The notes under the pieces were generated by a model that was not told where the DNA came from, did not search any database, and saw nothing but the letters and a program-made list of their open reading frames with translations. The position numbers were made by a program, and so were the translations under genes. From Desulfovibrio sp. (GTDB lineage Bacteria; Desulfobacterota; Desulfovibrionia; Desulfovibrionales; Desulfovibrionaceae): a stretch of DNA of 64,000 nt. How positions within the stretch are numbered: the stretch's first letter is position 1; the number at the start of each line of letters is the position of its first letter. This document shows, piece after piece, positions 26,934-39,230 of the stretch. The stretch is taken from positions 386,701-450,700 of the forward strand of contig JAQYWK010000004.1 of the NCBI GenBank assembly GCA_030145055.1. Reading direction: 5' to 3'.

Positions 26934-26981
26934 AGGTCTTAATTTAATGAGTGTTAACACTCATTAAATTAAGCCCTTTTT
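26934..26981. terminator. Long-stem bidirectional terminator
   Basis: A perfect 36-bp palindrome at 26938-26973 forms a stem running from CTTAATTTAATGAGT to ACTCATTAAATTAAG around GTTAAC. It is extended by GG/CC, with A-run and T-run flanks. It ends the regulator transcript and isolates the por promoter region. Confidence 0.85.
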
Positions 26982-27027
26982 TCGTTGGTAAAGCCCAGGT
27001 TTGGGTGTATAGTACATTCTAAAATAT

Positions 27028-27178
27028 CTGTCCGTTTTTTAGGACAGTCTGTTGTCCAGAAAAACGGACACGGTGGTTGTTAGTGAAAGCTCTCGGTAAT
27101 GCTGGAAATAGGGGGTTTAGCCTTGTCAGAATTCATAGTCTGAAAAAAAAGACTTGTAATTGTCTGTTTTTCCAGACT
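27028..27178 (+). promoter_or_regulatory. Array of four inverted-repeat activator sites before por
   Basis: Four sites share the form [TA]GTC[CT]-N8-[GA]GAC[TA]. Site 1 is TGTCC-N8-GGACA at 27029-27046 (one more pair outside, C/G), site 2 TGTCC-N8-GGACA at 27053-27070, site 3 AGTCT-N8-AGACT at 27137-27154 and site 4 TGTCT-N8-AGACT at 27161-27178. All spacers are 8 bp and A- or T-rich. Sites 1-2 and 3-4 are each 24 bp apart, and the two pairs are 108 bp apart. This resembles an enhancer for the adjacent NtrC-type regulator. Confidence 0.72.
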
Positions 27179-27261
27179 TGTCGTGCTTTCAATATTGCTT
27201 GTATTTGAAGGGTTTGTGCATAAATATATGTTTTAATTGAATTTAAAGATGTGGGAACGGT

Positions 27262-27278
27262 TTGGCACAAAAATTGGA
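27262..27278 (+). promoter_or_regulatory. Sigma-54-like -24/-12 promoter of por operon
   Basis: TTGGCAC-AAAAA-TTGGA fits the consensus TGGCAC-N5-TTGC except that the -12 GC is GG. It lies about 84 bp after the last activator site and 103 bp before the por start codon. Confidence 0.6.
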
Positions 27279-27368
27279 ATAGTGCTGAATGAGTATTCAA
27301 TCGTGTGCCTGTAACAAGGCTCTGTGCGAAGCGTTTCTTTTCACAGGTTGTTTCTCTAAATTTTCTAA

Positions 27369-30905
<3,537 letters not shown>

Positions 30906-30921
30906 AATTCTCAACAGCTTC

Positions 30922-30960
30922 CGGGCGATCCTTACGGGTCGCCCGTAGGCACCCCTTTTT
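30922..30960 (+). promoter_or_regulatory. Intercistronic attenuator-like hairpin
   Basis: Stem CGGGCGATCC/GGGTCGCCCG with a TTAC loop, then a short spacer and TTTTT. It lies between por and the lactate permease. The T-tract is displaced by about 10 bases, so partial termination or 3'-end protection of por mRNA is plausible. Confidence 0.55.
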
Positions 30961-31039
30961 ATGCGGAATTGAAGGTGATGGTTTTTTCGAATTGTAATGC
31001 GGTTACAAAATTTTAACTTTCTAAGAGGAGAAAAGTAAT

Positions 31040-32713
31040 ATGCTTACTTTAATGGCTCTAGCACCAATCCTAACGGTGTTTTTCTTCCTGGTAGTTCTAC
31101 GTTGGCCTGCTAAAAAAGCAATGCCTCTGGCGCTTGCCGTAGTAACAATCCTTGCGTTCTTTCAATGGCAGGTTCCTGGAACAGTAATTTCTGCTTCCAT
31201 CATTCAGGGTATTGCCATCTGTATCGCGATTTTGTGGATCGTGTTCGGTGCACTGTTCATGCTTAACACATTGACTAACAGTGGTGCTCTTGCAACCATT
31301 CGTGCCGGTTTCATGGATATCACTCCTGACCGTCGAATTCAGGCAATCATTGTTGCATGGTGTTTCGGTTCATTTATTGAAGGAGCGGCTGGTTTCGGTA
31401 CTCCTGCTGCTGTTTGTGCTCCTCTTCTTATGGCTCTCGGCTTCCCAGCAATGGGTGCGGTTACTGTAGCGCTGATCATTCAGTCTACACCTGTTTCTTT
31501 CGGCGCAGTTGGTACACCAATTCTGCTTGGAGTTAAAACAGGTCTTGATAACCCAATCGTTCACGACATCTTGGCTGCAAACAACATTGCATTCATGGAC
31601 TACATTTTCGAAATCGGTCGTAACGTAGCTCTCATTCACGGTATTATCGGGATCATGATTCCTACCTTCCTTGCAGTAATTCTTACTCGTTTCTTCGGTA
31701 AGGAAAAGTCTATCAAGAAAGGCCTCGAAATTCTTCCTTTCACAATCTTTGCTGGTCTCGCAGTAACAGTTCCTTACGTACTTACTGCATGGTTCCTCGG
31801 ACCTGAGTTCCCATCAATCGTTGGTGGCCTTGTTGGTCTTTCTCTCGTAGTACTTGCTGCTAAGAATAACTTCCTTACTCCTAAAGTTGCATGGGACTTC
31901 GCTCCACGTGAAGAATGGCCTAAGCATTGGATGGGAACATGGGAACCTAAGTTCGCTGCTGCTCCTGCACACATGACTCTTCTCAAGGCTTGGATGCCCT
32001 ACGTCCTAGTCGGTGTCTTCCTCGTTCTTTCCCGTAAGGTTGTATGGATCAAGAGCCTTCTCGTATCTGTAACTATCCCGGTTACTGATGTTTTCGGAAC
32101 TGGCCTTGGATACGTAATCAAGCCTTTGTATGTTCCTGGATTTATCTTCGTACTTGCTATCGCCTGCGCATTCTTCATTCAGAGAATGAAGTTTTCTGAC
32201 CTTAAGTCAGCCGCTGGTCAGTCCTTAAAGACAACAGTTCAGGCTTCCTTCGCTCTTGGATTCGCAATCCCTATGGTTCGCGTATTCATTAACTCCGGCG
32301 CAAAGTTCAACGAATCTGGCTTGCTTGCAATGCCAATGGAACTTGCAAACGGTGTTGCTCAGATCGCTGGTTCAGCATGGACCGGACTTGCAGCAGTTAT
32401 CGGAGCAATGGGCGCATTCATCGCTGGATCAAATACTGTATCCAACATGATGTTCTCTCTCTTCCAGTTCGGTGTTGCTTCCCAGATCGACGTACCTCAG
32501 TCCATTATTGTGGCACTACAGGCAGTCGGTGGAGCAGCTGGTAACATGATCACAGTTCATAACGTTGTTGCAGCCGCAGCAGTTGTTGGACTCATGGACC
32601 GTGAAGGTGAAATTATCCGTAAAACTCTTATCCCTCTTACCTACTACCTTATAGCTGCAGCAATCCTCGGATTGATTCTAGCTAATATAGGTTGGGGTGT
32701 GGTACTCTCTTAA
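31040..32713 (+). CDS. lctP: L-lactate permease (LctP family)
   Basis: A 557-residue inner-membrane transporter with about 13-14 hydrophobic helices. Family signatures are [32 protein letters not shown] and [19 protein letters not shown] near the C-terminus. LctP/LldP proteins import lactate (and glycolate) with protons. It is the second gene of the operon, 134 bp after por, with AGAGGAG before the ATG. The adjacent GlcDF-like and Lut enzymes oxidise what it imports. Confidence 0.94.
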   Translation: MLTLMALAPILTVFFFLVVLRWPAKKAMPLALAVVTILAFFQWQVPGTVISASIIQGIAICIAILWIVFGALFMLNTLTNSGALATIRAGFMDITPDRRIQAIIVAWCFGSFIEGAAGFGTPAAVCAPLLMALGFPAMGAVTVALIIQSTPVSFGAVGTPILLGVKTGLDNPIVHDILAANNIAFMDYIFEIGRNVALIHGIIGIMIPTFLAVILTRFFGKEKSIKKGLEILPFTIFAGLAVTVPYVLTAWFLGPEFPSIVGGLVGLSLVVLAAKNNFLTPKVAWDFAPREEWPKHWMGTWEPKFAAAPAHMTLLKAWMPYVLVGVFLVLSRKVVWIKSLLVSVTIPVTDVFGTGLGYVIKPLYVPGFIFVLAIACAFFIQRMKFSDLKSAAGQSLKTTVQASFALGFAIPMVRVFINSGAKFNESGLLAMPMELANGVAQIAGSAWTGLAAVIGAMGAFIAGSNTVSNMMFSLFQFGVASQIDVPQSIIVALQAVGGAAGNMITVHNVVAAAAVVGLMDREGEIIRKTLIPLTYYLIAAAILGLILANIGWGVVLS

Positions 32714-32742
32714 ATAAGACGAATTATATAACGTTTATTAGA

Positions 32743-32772
32743 AAGGGAGGGGAACTTTGTTTCCCCTCCCAA
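32743..32772 (+). promoter_or_regulatory. Strong intercistronic hairpin without U-tract
   Basis: Perfect 10-bp stem GGGAGGGGAA/TTCCCCTCCC with a 6-base loop between permease and dehydrogenase genes. No T-tract follows, so it is more likely an mRNA processing or stability element than a terminator. Confidence 0.6.
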
Positions 32773-32802
32773 TTTGAAAAAGATATTTCAAGGAGAATAA
32801 AA

Positions 32803-34188
32803 ATGGGTGCTGAAAAGCTTATCAAAGATTTCGAGGCAATAGTTGGTTCCGGTGGAGTGTTGTCGAGTGAGTCTGACCGTCATGCCTACTCTTATGATGC
32901 AGCAGTTCTCGATTCCGCACTGCCTGCTTTCGTCGTTAAGCCTAATAATACTGAACAACTTGGTCCTATTACCAAACTTTGTAATCAGCACGGCCTGCCT
33001 TTAACCGTTCGCGGAGCAGGAACAAATCTTTCCGGCGGAACCATTCCACATCCTGGTGGAATTGTTGTTCTGACCAATGGCCTTAATAAAATTATTGAGA
33101 TCAACGAAGAAGATCTCTACGCAGTTGTTGAACCTGGTGTTGTTACAGCGCAGTTCGCTGCAGAAGTCGCAAAACGCGGTCTTTTTTATCCTCCAGATCC
33201 AGGTAGCCAGGCTGTTTCCACTCTTGGTGGTAACGTAGCCGAAAATGCTGGTGGCCTTCGCGGTCTTAAGTACGGCGTTACCAAAGATTACGTTATGGGA
33301 ATGGACTTCTTTGATGTTAACGGCGATCTCATTAAATCCGGTTCACGCACAGTCAAATGTGTAACAGGGTACAATCTTGCTGGACTTATGGTTGCTTCCG
33401 AAGGAACTCTCGGAGTTTTCAGCAACATCATTTTCAAGCTTGTTCCTCCTCCTAAAGCTCAGAAAGCTATGATGGCTGTTTTTGATGACATTGATAAAGC
33501 CTCTGAAACTGTGGCAGCAATTATTGCTAACCACATCGTTCCTTGTACGCTCGAATTGCTTGATCACGTAACAATTAAATATGTTGAAGCATTCACTAAA
33601 GCGGGTCTTCCAACAGAAGCTCAGGCTATTCTCTTAATCGAAGTTGATGGTCATCCTGCTGAAGTCGCTGATGATGCTCAGAAAATTGTTAACATATGTA
33701 ATAAAACTGGTGCTACATCTGTTAAAGCTGCTGAAACAGCTGAAGAACGTGAAGCACTCTGGTTTGCTCGTCGCAATGCGCTACCGGCTCTTGCCCGTGC
33801 ACGGCCTACAACAGTTCTTGAAGATGCAACTGTTCCACGTAGTCAGATTCCAGCAATGATTCGCGGCCTGAATAAGATTGCTGATAAGTACAAATTGTCT
33901 ATTGGTACTTTCGGTCACGCTGGAGATGGTAACCTCCACCCGACTATTCTGTGTGATAACAGAGACAAGCAGGAATTCCACCGCGTAGAAGAAGCTGTTA
34001 ACGAAATTTTCGATGTAGCTCTTTCTCTTAAAGGAACTCTTTCCGGTGAACATGGAATCGGAATGGCTAAGTCTAAGTGGATGATAAAGGAAACTAATCA
34101 GGCCACTCTTGATTACTCCCTCAGAATGAAGAAAGCGATTGATCCAAAGGGAATTCTTAATCCCGGAAAAATCATTGAGGGTAGCTAA
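32803..34188 (+). CDS. glcD: FAD-linked D-lactate/glycolate dehydrogenase subunit (GlcD-like)
   Basis: A 461-residue flavoprotein of the VAO/PCMH family. FAD-binding motifs are LPLTVRGAGTNLSGGTIPHPGG, PDPGSQAVSTLGGNVAENAGG and GLKYGVTKDYV. The C-terminal FAD oxidase domain ends FGHAGDGNLHP... GTLSGEHGIGMAKSKWM. It oxidises D-lactate (or glycolate) and passes electrons to the GlcF-like Fe-S partner. The start at 32803 is set by AGGAG 7 bases upstream; a longer frame runs back into the permease gene but has no signal. The next gene begins immediately after its stop codon. Equivalent to DVU3027. Confidence 0.92.
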   Translation: MGAEKLIKDFEAIVGSGGVLSSESDRHAYSYDAAVLDSALPAFVVKPNNTEQLGPITKLCNQHGLPLTVRGAGTNLSGGTIPHPGGIVVLTNGLNKIIEINEEDLYAVVEPGVVTAQFAAEVAKRGLFYPPDPGSQAVSTLGGNVAENAGGLRGLKYGVTKDYVMGMDFFDVNGDLIKSGSRTVKCVTGYNLAGLMVASEGTLGVFSNIIFKLVPPPKAQKAMMAVFDDIDKASETVAAIIANHIVPCTLELLDHVTIKYVEAFTKAGLPTEAQAILLIEVDGHPAEVADDAQKIVNICNKTGATSVKAAETAEEREALWFARRNALPALARARPTTVLEDATVPRSQIPAMIRGLNKIADKYKLSIGTFGHAGDGNLHPTILCDNRDKQEFHRVEEAVNEIFDVALSLKGTLSGEHGIGMAKSKWMIKETNQATLDYSLRMKKAIDPKGILNPGKIIEGS

Positions 34189-35487
34189 ATGTCTGATGTG
34201 AAAAAATTAGCTGAAAAGCTTATGGCACTGGACGACCAGATGGTCGCCTGTATGAAGTGCGGCATGTGTCAGGCCGTTTGTCCTGTCTTTGCTGAAACCA
34301 TGCAGGAAGCAGATGTTACTCGCGGCAAGATTGCCCTTCTTGAGAAGCTCGCACACGAGATGATTAAAGATGCCGATCAGGTAAACGAAAAGCTGAATAG
34401 ATGTTTACTCTGTGGCTCTTGCGAAGCTAACTGTCCTAGTGGCGTTAAGATTATGGATATTTTTATCCAAGCTCGCGTTATCGTTACCGAGTACAAAGGA
34501 TTATCCACAGCTAAGAAACTTATTTTCAAAGGTCTTTTGACCCGTCCAAAGTTGTTTAACTTACTGACAGATGTTAGTGCTAAGTTTCAGGGACCATTTG
34601 CCAGCGTAGCTGACAAGTCTGCAGGAACTGCTAGCTGTGCAATGCTAAATCCGCTTCTTGGTGAACGTCACTTTATGCCGCTCACTAAAAAGCCTTTCAG
34701 AAAAGATTACCCTAGTATTGATTCTCCTCGCGGAGTCAGCGGACTTAAGGTCGCATTCTTCCCCGGTTGTGTGGTAGATAAAATGTACCCGCATGTAGGG
34801 CACGCTGCGATAAAAGTGCTTGAACACCATGGTGTCGGAATCTTCTTGCCGAAAGGTCAGGCCTGTTGCGGTATTCCTACCCTTGCATCCGGAGATCAGG
34901 ATTCATTTATAGTTCTGATGAAGCAAAACATTAAAGCATTTGAAGATGGTAATTTTGATTATCTAGTTACTCCTTGTGCTACTTGTACTGCTACTATCAA
35001 AGAAACATGGATCAAAATGATCAAAGATGAAGATCCTATTTTCATAGAGAAAGTATCGGACCTTGCTGACAAGACTATGGATATTACTCAGTTCTTGATT
35101 GATGTTGTGGGTATCAGTGTTCCCGCTGAGTCTAAAGAGGGCGGTAAGGTCGTGACATATCATGATCCTTGTCACCTTGCGAAGTCTCTTGGCGTTACGG
35201 CTCAGCCTCGCGCACTGCTTAAGAAAAATGACAAATACGAATTTAAAGAAATGAACGAAGCTAACCGTTGCTGTGGCTGCGGAGGTAGTTTCAACTTATA
35301 CCATTATGATCTGTCAAAAAGTATCGGCGAACGCAAAGCTGATAACGTTAGAGCTGTTGGAGCGGAAGTCGTGACTACTTCATGTCCTGCCTGTATGATG
35401 CAGCTTGGGGATATGCTTTCGCAGTCCGGTGGCGGGATCGAAGTCAAGCACGTGCTTGAAATTTATGCGGATTCATTAGAAAAATAG
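34189..35487 (+). CDS. glcF: Iron-sulfur partner of lactate/glycolate dehydrogenase (GlcF-like)
   Basis: A 432-residue protein with two N-terminal [4Fe-4S] motifs (CMKCGMCQAVCPVF and CLLCGSCEANCPSG, about residues 21-85). Two CCG (cysteine-rich) domains follow: CCGIPTLASGD with CATCTAT, and CCGCGGSFN with CPACMMQ. CCG domains bind noncubane clusters, as in HdrB, and relay electrons to quinone or Hdr-type partners. Its ATG directly abuts the TAA of glcD, so translation is coupled. A short hairpin (35496-35523) follows before pta. Confidence 0.92.
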   Translation: MSDVKKLAEKLMALDDQMVACMKCGMCQAVCPVFAETMQEADVTRGKIALLEKLAHEMIKDADQVNEKLNRCLLCGSCEANCPSGVKIMDIFIQARVIVTEYKGLSTAKKLIFKGLLTRPKLFNLLTDVSAKFQGPFASVADKSAGTASCAMLNPLLGERHFMPLTKKPFRKDYPSIDSPRGVSGLKVAFFPGCVVDKMYPHVGHAAIKVLEHHGVGIFLPKGQACCGIPTLASGDQDSFIVLMKQNIKAFEDGNFDYLVTPCATCTATIKETWIKMIKDEDPIFIEKVSDLADKTMDITQFLIDVVGISVPAESKEGGKVVTYHDPCHLAKSLGVTAQPRALLKKNDKYEFKEMNEANRCCGCGGSFNLYHYDLSKSIGERKADNVRAVGAEVVTTSCPACMMQLGDMLSQSGGGIEVKHVLEIYADSLEK

Positions 35488-35495
35488 TGTATTCT

Positions 35496-35523
35496 GGTCC
35501 AGATTGTAACTACAGTCTGGACT
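35496..35523 (+). promoter_or_regulatory. Hairpin between glcF and pta
   Basis: GGTCCAGA/TCTGGACT with a 12-base loop and no strong T-tract. It may modulate the pta-ackA part of the operon. Confidence 0.4.
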
Positions 35524-35686
35524 AGTTTGCAAAAAAGCGTTTTTATAGCGGCGGTTGGTTTGTTTATAGGGTAGTAGGAAAGTATAGTTACTTCCGCCCG
35601 TTGCCTTTTAGGCCGAACAGCGTGTTCTTTTGTCTGATCCGGAAACCAGATACCCAACCGTTCACGCGCCATACAGGAGATTTCCA

Positions 35687-37804
35687 GTGTCGAATAATTT
35701 ATATATTACTGCCACCGAAGAGAAGAGCGGTAAATCTGCAATTGCTTTAGGAGTAATGCAGCTGCTGCTCAGAGATATACAGCATGTCGCAATGTTCAGA
35801 CCTATCATTAATGATAACCAGACTGGCTCCCGTGATCACGATATTAATCTAATTATGAGCTATTTTAATCTTGATATTGAGTACGAAGATACTTATGCGT
35901 ACACGTTAAAAGAAGCTCGTGAACTTATTAATGGCGGCAAACATTCACTTCTTCTCGAAAATATTCTTAATAAATATAGCCAGCTGGAAGAGAAGTACGA
36001 CTTTGTTCTCTGTGAGGGGACCGATTTTCAGGGTAAAGATCAGAACTTTGAATTTGATATCAATGCTGAGATTGCAGCTAATCTCGGTTGTCCTGTTTTG
36101 CTTGTTGCTAACGGCAGAGGCAAAACAACGGAAGATATTATCGCATCCACTCAGCTCGTAATTGATGCACTTGAAGATAAAGGTGTTGATACAGTTGCCG
36201 CAGTAATTAACAGAATTACCGCTCCTGAGTCTGACATGGCTGAGATTCTTTCCAGCATAAAATGTAAGACCAGATGCGCTCAGGATCTTCTTGTATATAC
36301 AATTGAAGAAGATGAAAGTCTCGGGAACCCAAGCATGAGCGATGTGCGTAAATGGTTAGACGCTTCAGTTCTATATGGACACGGCAGGCTTGATACGCTT
36401 GTTGATGATTACGTTATTGCTGCTATGCGTATCGGTAACTTCCTTGAGTATATTGAATCAGGTAGCCTGATCATCACTCCGGGTGATCGTTCAGATATTA
36501 TTTTGGCTAGTCTTGCTTCCAGGTTGTCGACATCTTTCCCTGATATTTCAGGAATTCTCCTTACTGGCGGATTGCAGCCAAGTTCAAGTGTGCACAGGTT
36601 AATCGAAGGGTGGACAGGTGTTCCGATTCCTATTTTATCCGTAGACACAAACACCTACCGTACAACACAGGTTCTTAGTGAACTCTATGGTCGAATTGAC
36701 CCAGAAGATCAGCGAAAAACTGCCTCTGCTCTTGGAACATTCGAGTCTCACGTTAATATTAATGAACTTCGCGAGCGTTTAGTTGCCACCAAGTCAGACA
36801 AGGTTACTCCTAAGATGTTTGAGTACAAGCTTGTTCAGAAAGCTAAAGCGAATAAGCAGACTATAGTTCTTCCAGAAGGAACTGCCGAAAGAATACTTCG
36901 CGCAGCGGATATGCTTACTCGCCGTGGGGTTGCTAACATCGTTTTGCTTGGTAAAGCTGATGAAGTAGGAGCTAAAATTTCAGCTCTGGGTCTTGATATG
37001 CATGACGTCAGAATACTTGACCCTGAATCTTCTCCTCAGTTCGAAGACTACTGTAACACCTATTTCAAGCTACGTGAGCATAAAGGCATCCGCATGTCTG
37101 ACGCTAGAGACAGAATGCTTGACCCAACTTACTTCGGGTCCATGATGGTTTACAAAGGCGATGCAGACGGAATGGTGTCAGGATCTGTTACTACAACAGC
37201 GCAGACTATTCGTCCTGCATTCGAGTTTATTAAAACCAAGCCCGGTGCGTCCATTGTTTCCAGTGTGTTCCTGATGTGTCTAAAAGACCGCGTTCTAGTC
37301 TTTGGTGATTGCGCAGTTAATCCTAATCCTAATGCTGAACAGCTTGCCGAAATCGCTCTCAGTTCTGCTGCCACAGCGAAAATTTTCGGTGTCGAGCCAA
37401 GGGTAGCTTTACTTTCATACTCAACAGGCCAGTCCGGTAAGGGCGCCGACGTTGAAAAGGTTAAAGAAGCTGTACGCATCGCAAAAGAGCGTAATCCTGA
37501 CCTTTTGATTGAAGGCCCACTACAGTATGACGCTGCAATCGACCCTTCTGTTGCAATGACTAAACTACCGGATAGTGAAGTAGCAGGGCGTGCAACAGTA
37601 TTTATTTTCCCCGACCTGAATACAGGTAACAATACTTATAAAGCCGTTCAACGTTCAGCTGAACAGTCTGTTGCAATCGGACCTGTTTTACAGGGGCTTA
37701 ATAAGCCGGTCAATGACCTTTCCAGAGGTTGTACTGTTCCCGATATTGTAAATACTGTAGCGATAACAGCAGTTCAAGCTCAAGCTGAAAAGGGACTTAT
37801 ATAA
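35687..37804 (+). CDS. pta: Phosphate acetyltransferase (two-domain)
   Basis: A 705-residue enzyme converting acetyl-CoA and phosphate to acetyl-phosphate. The N-terminal part (to about 350) is the P-loop-like/DRTGG regulatory region (ITATEEKSGKSAIALG). The C-terminal part (about 370-705) is the catalytic PTA_PTB domain (VLPEGTAERILRAADML, DADGMVSGSVTTTAQTIRPA, PNAEQLAEIA, FPDLNTGNNTYKAVQRS). The start is taken as GTG at 35687 because AGGAG lies 7 bases upstream and the product matches E. coli-type length; an upstream TTG frame is unsupported. Its stop abuts the ackA ATG. Confidence 0.94.
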   Translation: MSNNLYITATEEKSGKSAIALGVMQLLLRDIQHVAMFRPIINDNQTGSRDHDINLIMSYFNLDIEYEDTYAYTLKEARELINGGKHSLLLENILNKYSQLEEKYDFVLCEGTDFQGKDQNFEFDINAEIAANLGCPVLLVANGRGKTTEDIIASTQLVIDALEDKGVDTVAAVINRITAPESDMAEILSSIKCKTRCAQDLLVYTIEEDESLGNPSMSDVRKWLDASVLYGHGRLDTLVDDYVIAAMRIGNFLEYIESGSLIITPGDRSDIILASLASRLSTSFPDISGILLTGGLQPSSSVHRLIEGWTGVPIPILSVDTNTYRTTQVLSELYGRIDPEDQRKTASALGTFESHVNINELRERLVATKSDKVTPKMFEYKLVQKAKANKQTIVLPEGTAERILRAADMLTRRGVANIVLLGKADEVGAKISALGLDMHDVRILDPESSPQFEDYCNTYFKLREHKGIRMSDARDRMLDPTYFGSMMVYKGDADGMVSGSVTTTAQTIRPAFEFIKTKPGASIVSSVFLMCLKDRVLVFGDCAVNPNPNAEQLAEIALSSAATAKIFGVEPRVALLSYSTGQSGKGADVEKVKEAVRIAKERNPDLLIEGPLQYDAAIDPSVAMTKLPDSEVAGRATVFIFPDLNTGNNTYKAVQRSAEQSVAIGPVLQGLNKPVNDLSRGCTVPDIVNTVAITAVQAQAEKGLI

Positions 37805-39013
37805 ATGAAAATATTAGTAATAAACGCAGGAAGCTCATCCATTAAGTATCAGCTTCTCGACGCAAAAAGCGGATGCGCTCTTGCTTCCGGTATAGTTGAG
37901 CGTATTGGTGAAGATATGGGTAGTCTTACTCATAAAGGTTTCATCGGCACTGCGACTGAATATAAAGAAAAAATGGAATGCCCTTTCCCTACTCACAGAG
38001 AAGGGATGCATGAAGTTGTAAAGCTTTTGGTGGACCCTGAAAAAGGCGCTATCAAAGATCACACTGAAATATCTGGAATCGGTCACCGCATAGTTCATGG
38101 CGGAGAGCGCTTTTATGCGCCAGTTGAAATTGATGAAGATGTTCTTCAGGGAATCAGAGATGTTATTCCTTTGGCTCCACTTCATAATCCTGGTCATGTT
38201 ATTGGTATTGAAGTTGCGATGGAACTTTTCCCTGGCGTTAGACAGGTTGCTGTTTTTGACACATCTTTTCACCAGACAATGGAACCAAAAGCATATCAGT
38301 TTGGTGTTCCGTATGAACTTTATGAAGAATTCGGTGTTAGGCGTTACGGTTTTCATGGAACATCTCATAAATTCGTGGCCCGTGAAGCAGCTAAATACCT
38401 CGATAAACCGATGGAAGAGTGCAATCTCGTAACTGTTCACCTTGGTAATGGAGCATCACTTTGTGCCATTAAAAACGGTAAATGTTATGATACCTCCATG
38501 GGCTTAACTCCTCTTGGTGGAATCATAATGGGTACTCGTTGTGGAGATATTGACCCTGCTATTATCGGGTTCATCTGTGATAAAAAAGGAATGAGCGTTG
38601 CCGAAGTCGAACATATGCTCACTCACGAAAGCGGGCTGAAAGGCATCTGTGGATCAAATGATCTGCGCGATATCCATACTCGTATTGCAGAAGGTGACGA
38701 GCGCGCGATACTTGCGCTTGAAATGGCAACTCATAGAGTTCGCCAGTTTATTGGTTCATATTTCTTTGAACTAGGCAAAGTTGATGCCGTAGTATTCACT
38801 GCGGGAATCGGCGAAAATGATCCTGAATACAGAGCAAAAACCTGTGCGGATCTCGAAAACTTTGGTATTGTAATGGACAAAGATAGAAACTGGAACTGGG
38901 ATAGAACTCCATCAGCAATCAGTGCAGACGGCAGTCCAGTGAAGGTTTTGGTTATCGCAACAAACGAAGAACTTGAAATTGCTAATGATACTGTAGCAGT
39001 TCTCGGACTTTAG
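37805..39013 (+). CDS. ackA: Acetate kinase
   Basis: A 402-residue enzyme making ATP and acetate from acetyl-phosphate, the substrate-level ATP step of lactate oxidation. Family signatures are MKILVINAGSSSIKYQLLD at the N-terminus, GHRIVHGGE, FDTSFHQTM, RRYGFHGTSHKFV and GLTPLGGIIMGTRCGDIDP, with FTAGIGEND near the C-terminus. Length is typical. It begins directly after pta with no gap. A 217-nt non-coding, probably structured stretch separates it from lutC. Confidence 0.97.
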   Translation: MKILVINAGSSSIKYQLLDAKSGCALASGIVERIGEDMGSLTHKGFIGTATEYKEKMECPFPTHREGMHEVVKLLVDPEKGAIKDHTEISGIGHRIVHGGERFYAPVEIDEDVLQGIRDVIPLAPLHNPGHVIGIEVAMELFPGVRQVAVFDTSFHQTMEPKAYQFGVPYELYEEFGVRRYGFHGTSHKFVAREAAKYLDKPMEECNLVTVHLGNGASLCAIKNGKCYDTSMGLTPLGGIIMGTRCGDIDPAIIGFICDKKGMSVAEVEHMLTHESGLKGICGSNDLRDIHTRIAEGDERAILALEMATHRVRQFIGSYFFELGKVDAVVFTAGIGENDPEYRAKTCADLENFGIVMDKDRNWNWDRTPSAISADGSPVKVLVIATNEELEIANDTVAVLGL

Positions 39014-39230
39014 GACATAGCTCTTAAGGATAATTCGGGGCCGGGAGTGGAAGTCTCTGTGTCGGAATAAATGGATGGTCTGGGTCGTCCCCTAAGTGGA
39101 ACTACCCAGAATAAACAGACCCTGGATCAGACTGTAGAAGTACTGAGATGCTGCAACCGAGTGGAAGTCGATGCTGCGTTATCCTAGGGCTTATTAACGG
39201 GTAATAATTACCCATGATCGTGGAGAAAAA
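39014..39230 (+). ncRNA. Candidate structured leader RNA upstream of lutC
   Basis: A long-range helix closes the element: GCTC/GGGC and AGGATAA/TTATCCT join 39020-39033 with 39179-39190. Inside, TCTGGGT (39079-39085) pairs perfectly with ACCCAGA (39104-39110), and shorter hairpins follow. GTGGA occurs at 39047, 39096, 39161 and 39220, the last being the lutC ribosome binding site; in total eight GGA triplets are present. A small perfect hairpin GGGTAA/TTACCC (39199-39213) sits just before that site. It matches no riboswitch class I know. The GGA pattern suggests CsrA-type control (inference). Confidence 0.55.

Noticed and set aside
26938-26973. 36-bp perfect palindrome resembling an operator
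   Set aside because: It is extended by GG/CC pairs and flanked by A- and T-runs, so it is better explained as a bidirectional terminator.
38097-38432. 111-residue frame within ackA
   Set aside because: Same-strand shadow in another frame of a fully conserved acetate kinase.
39143-39150. CTGAGATG resembling part of a TPP riboswitch
   Set aside because: The other conserved TPP elements (ACCTGAT, GCCAGCGTAGGGA) are absent and the surrounding pairing is different.
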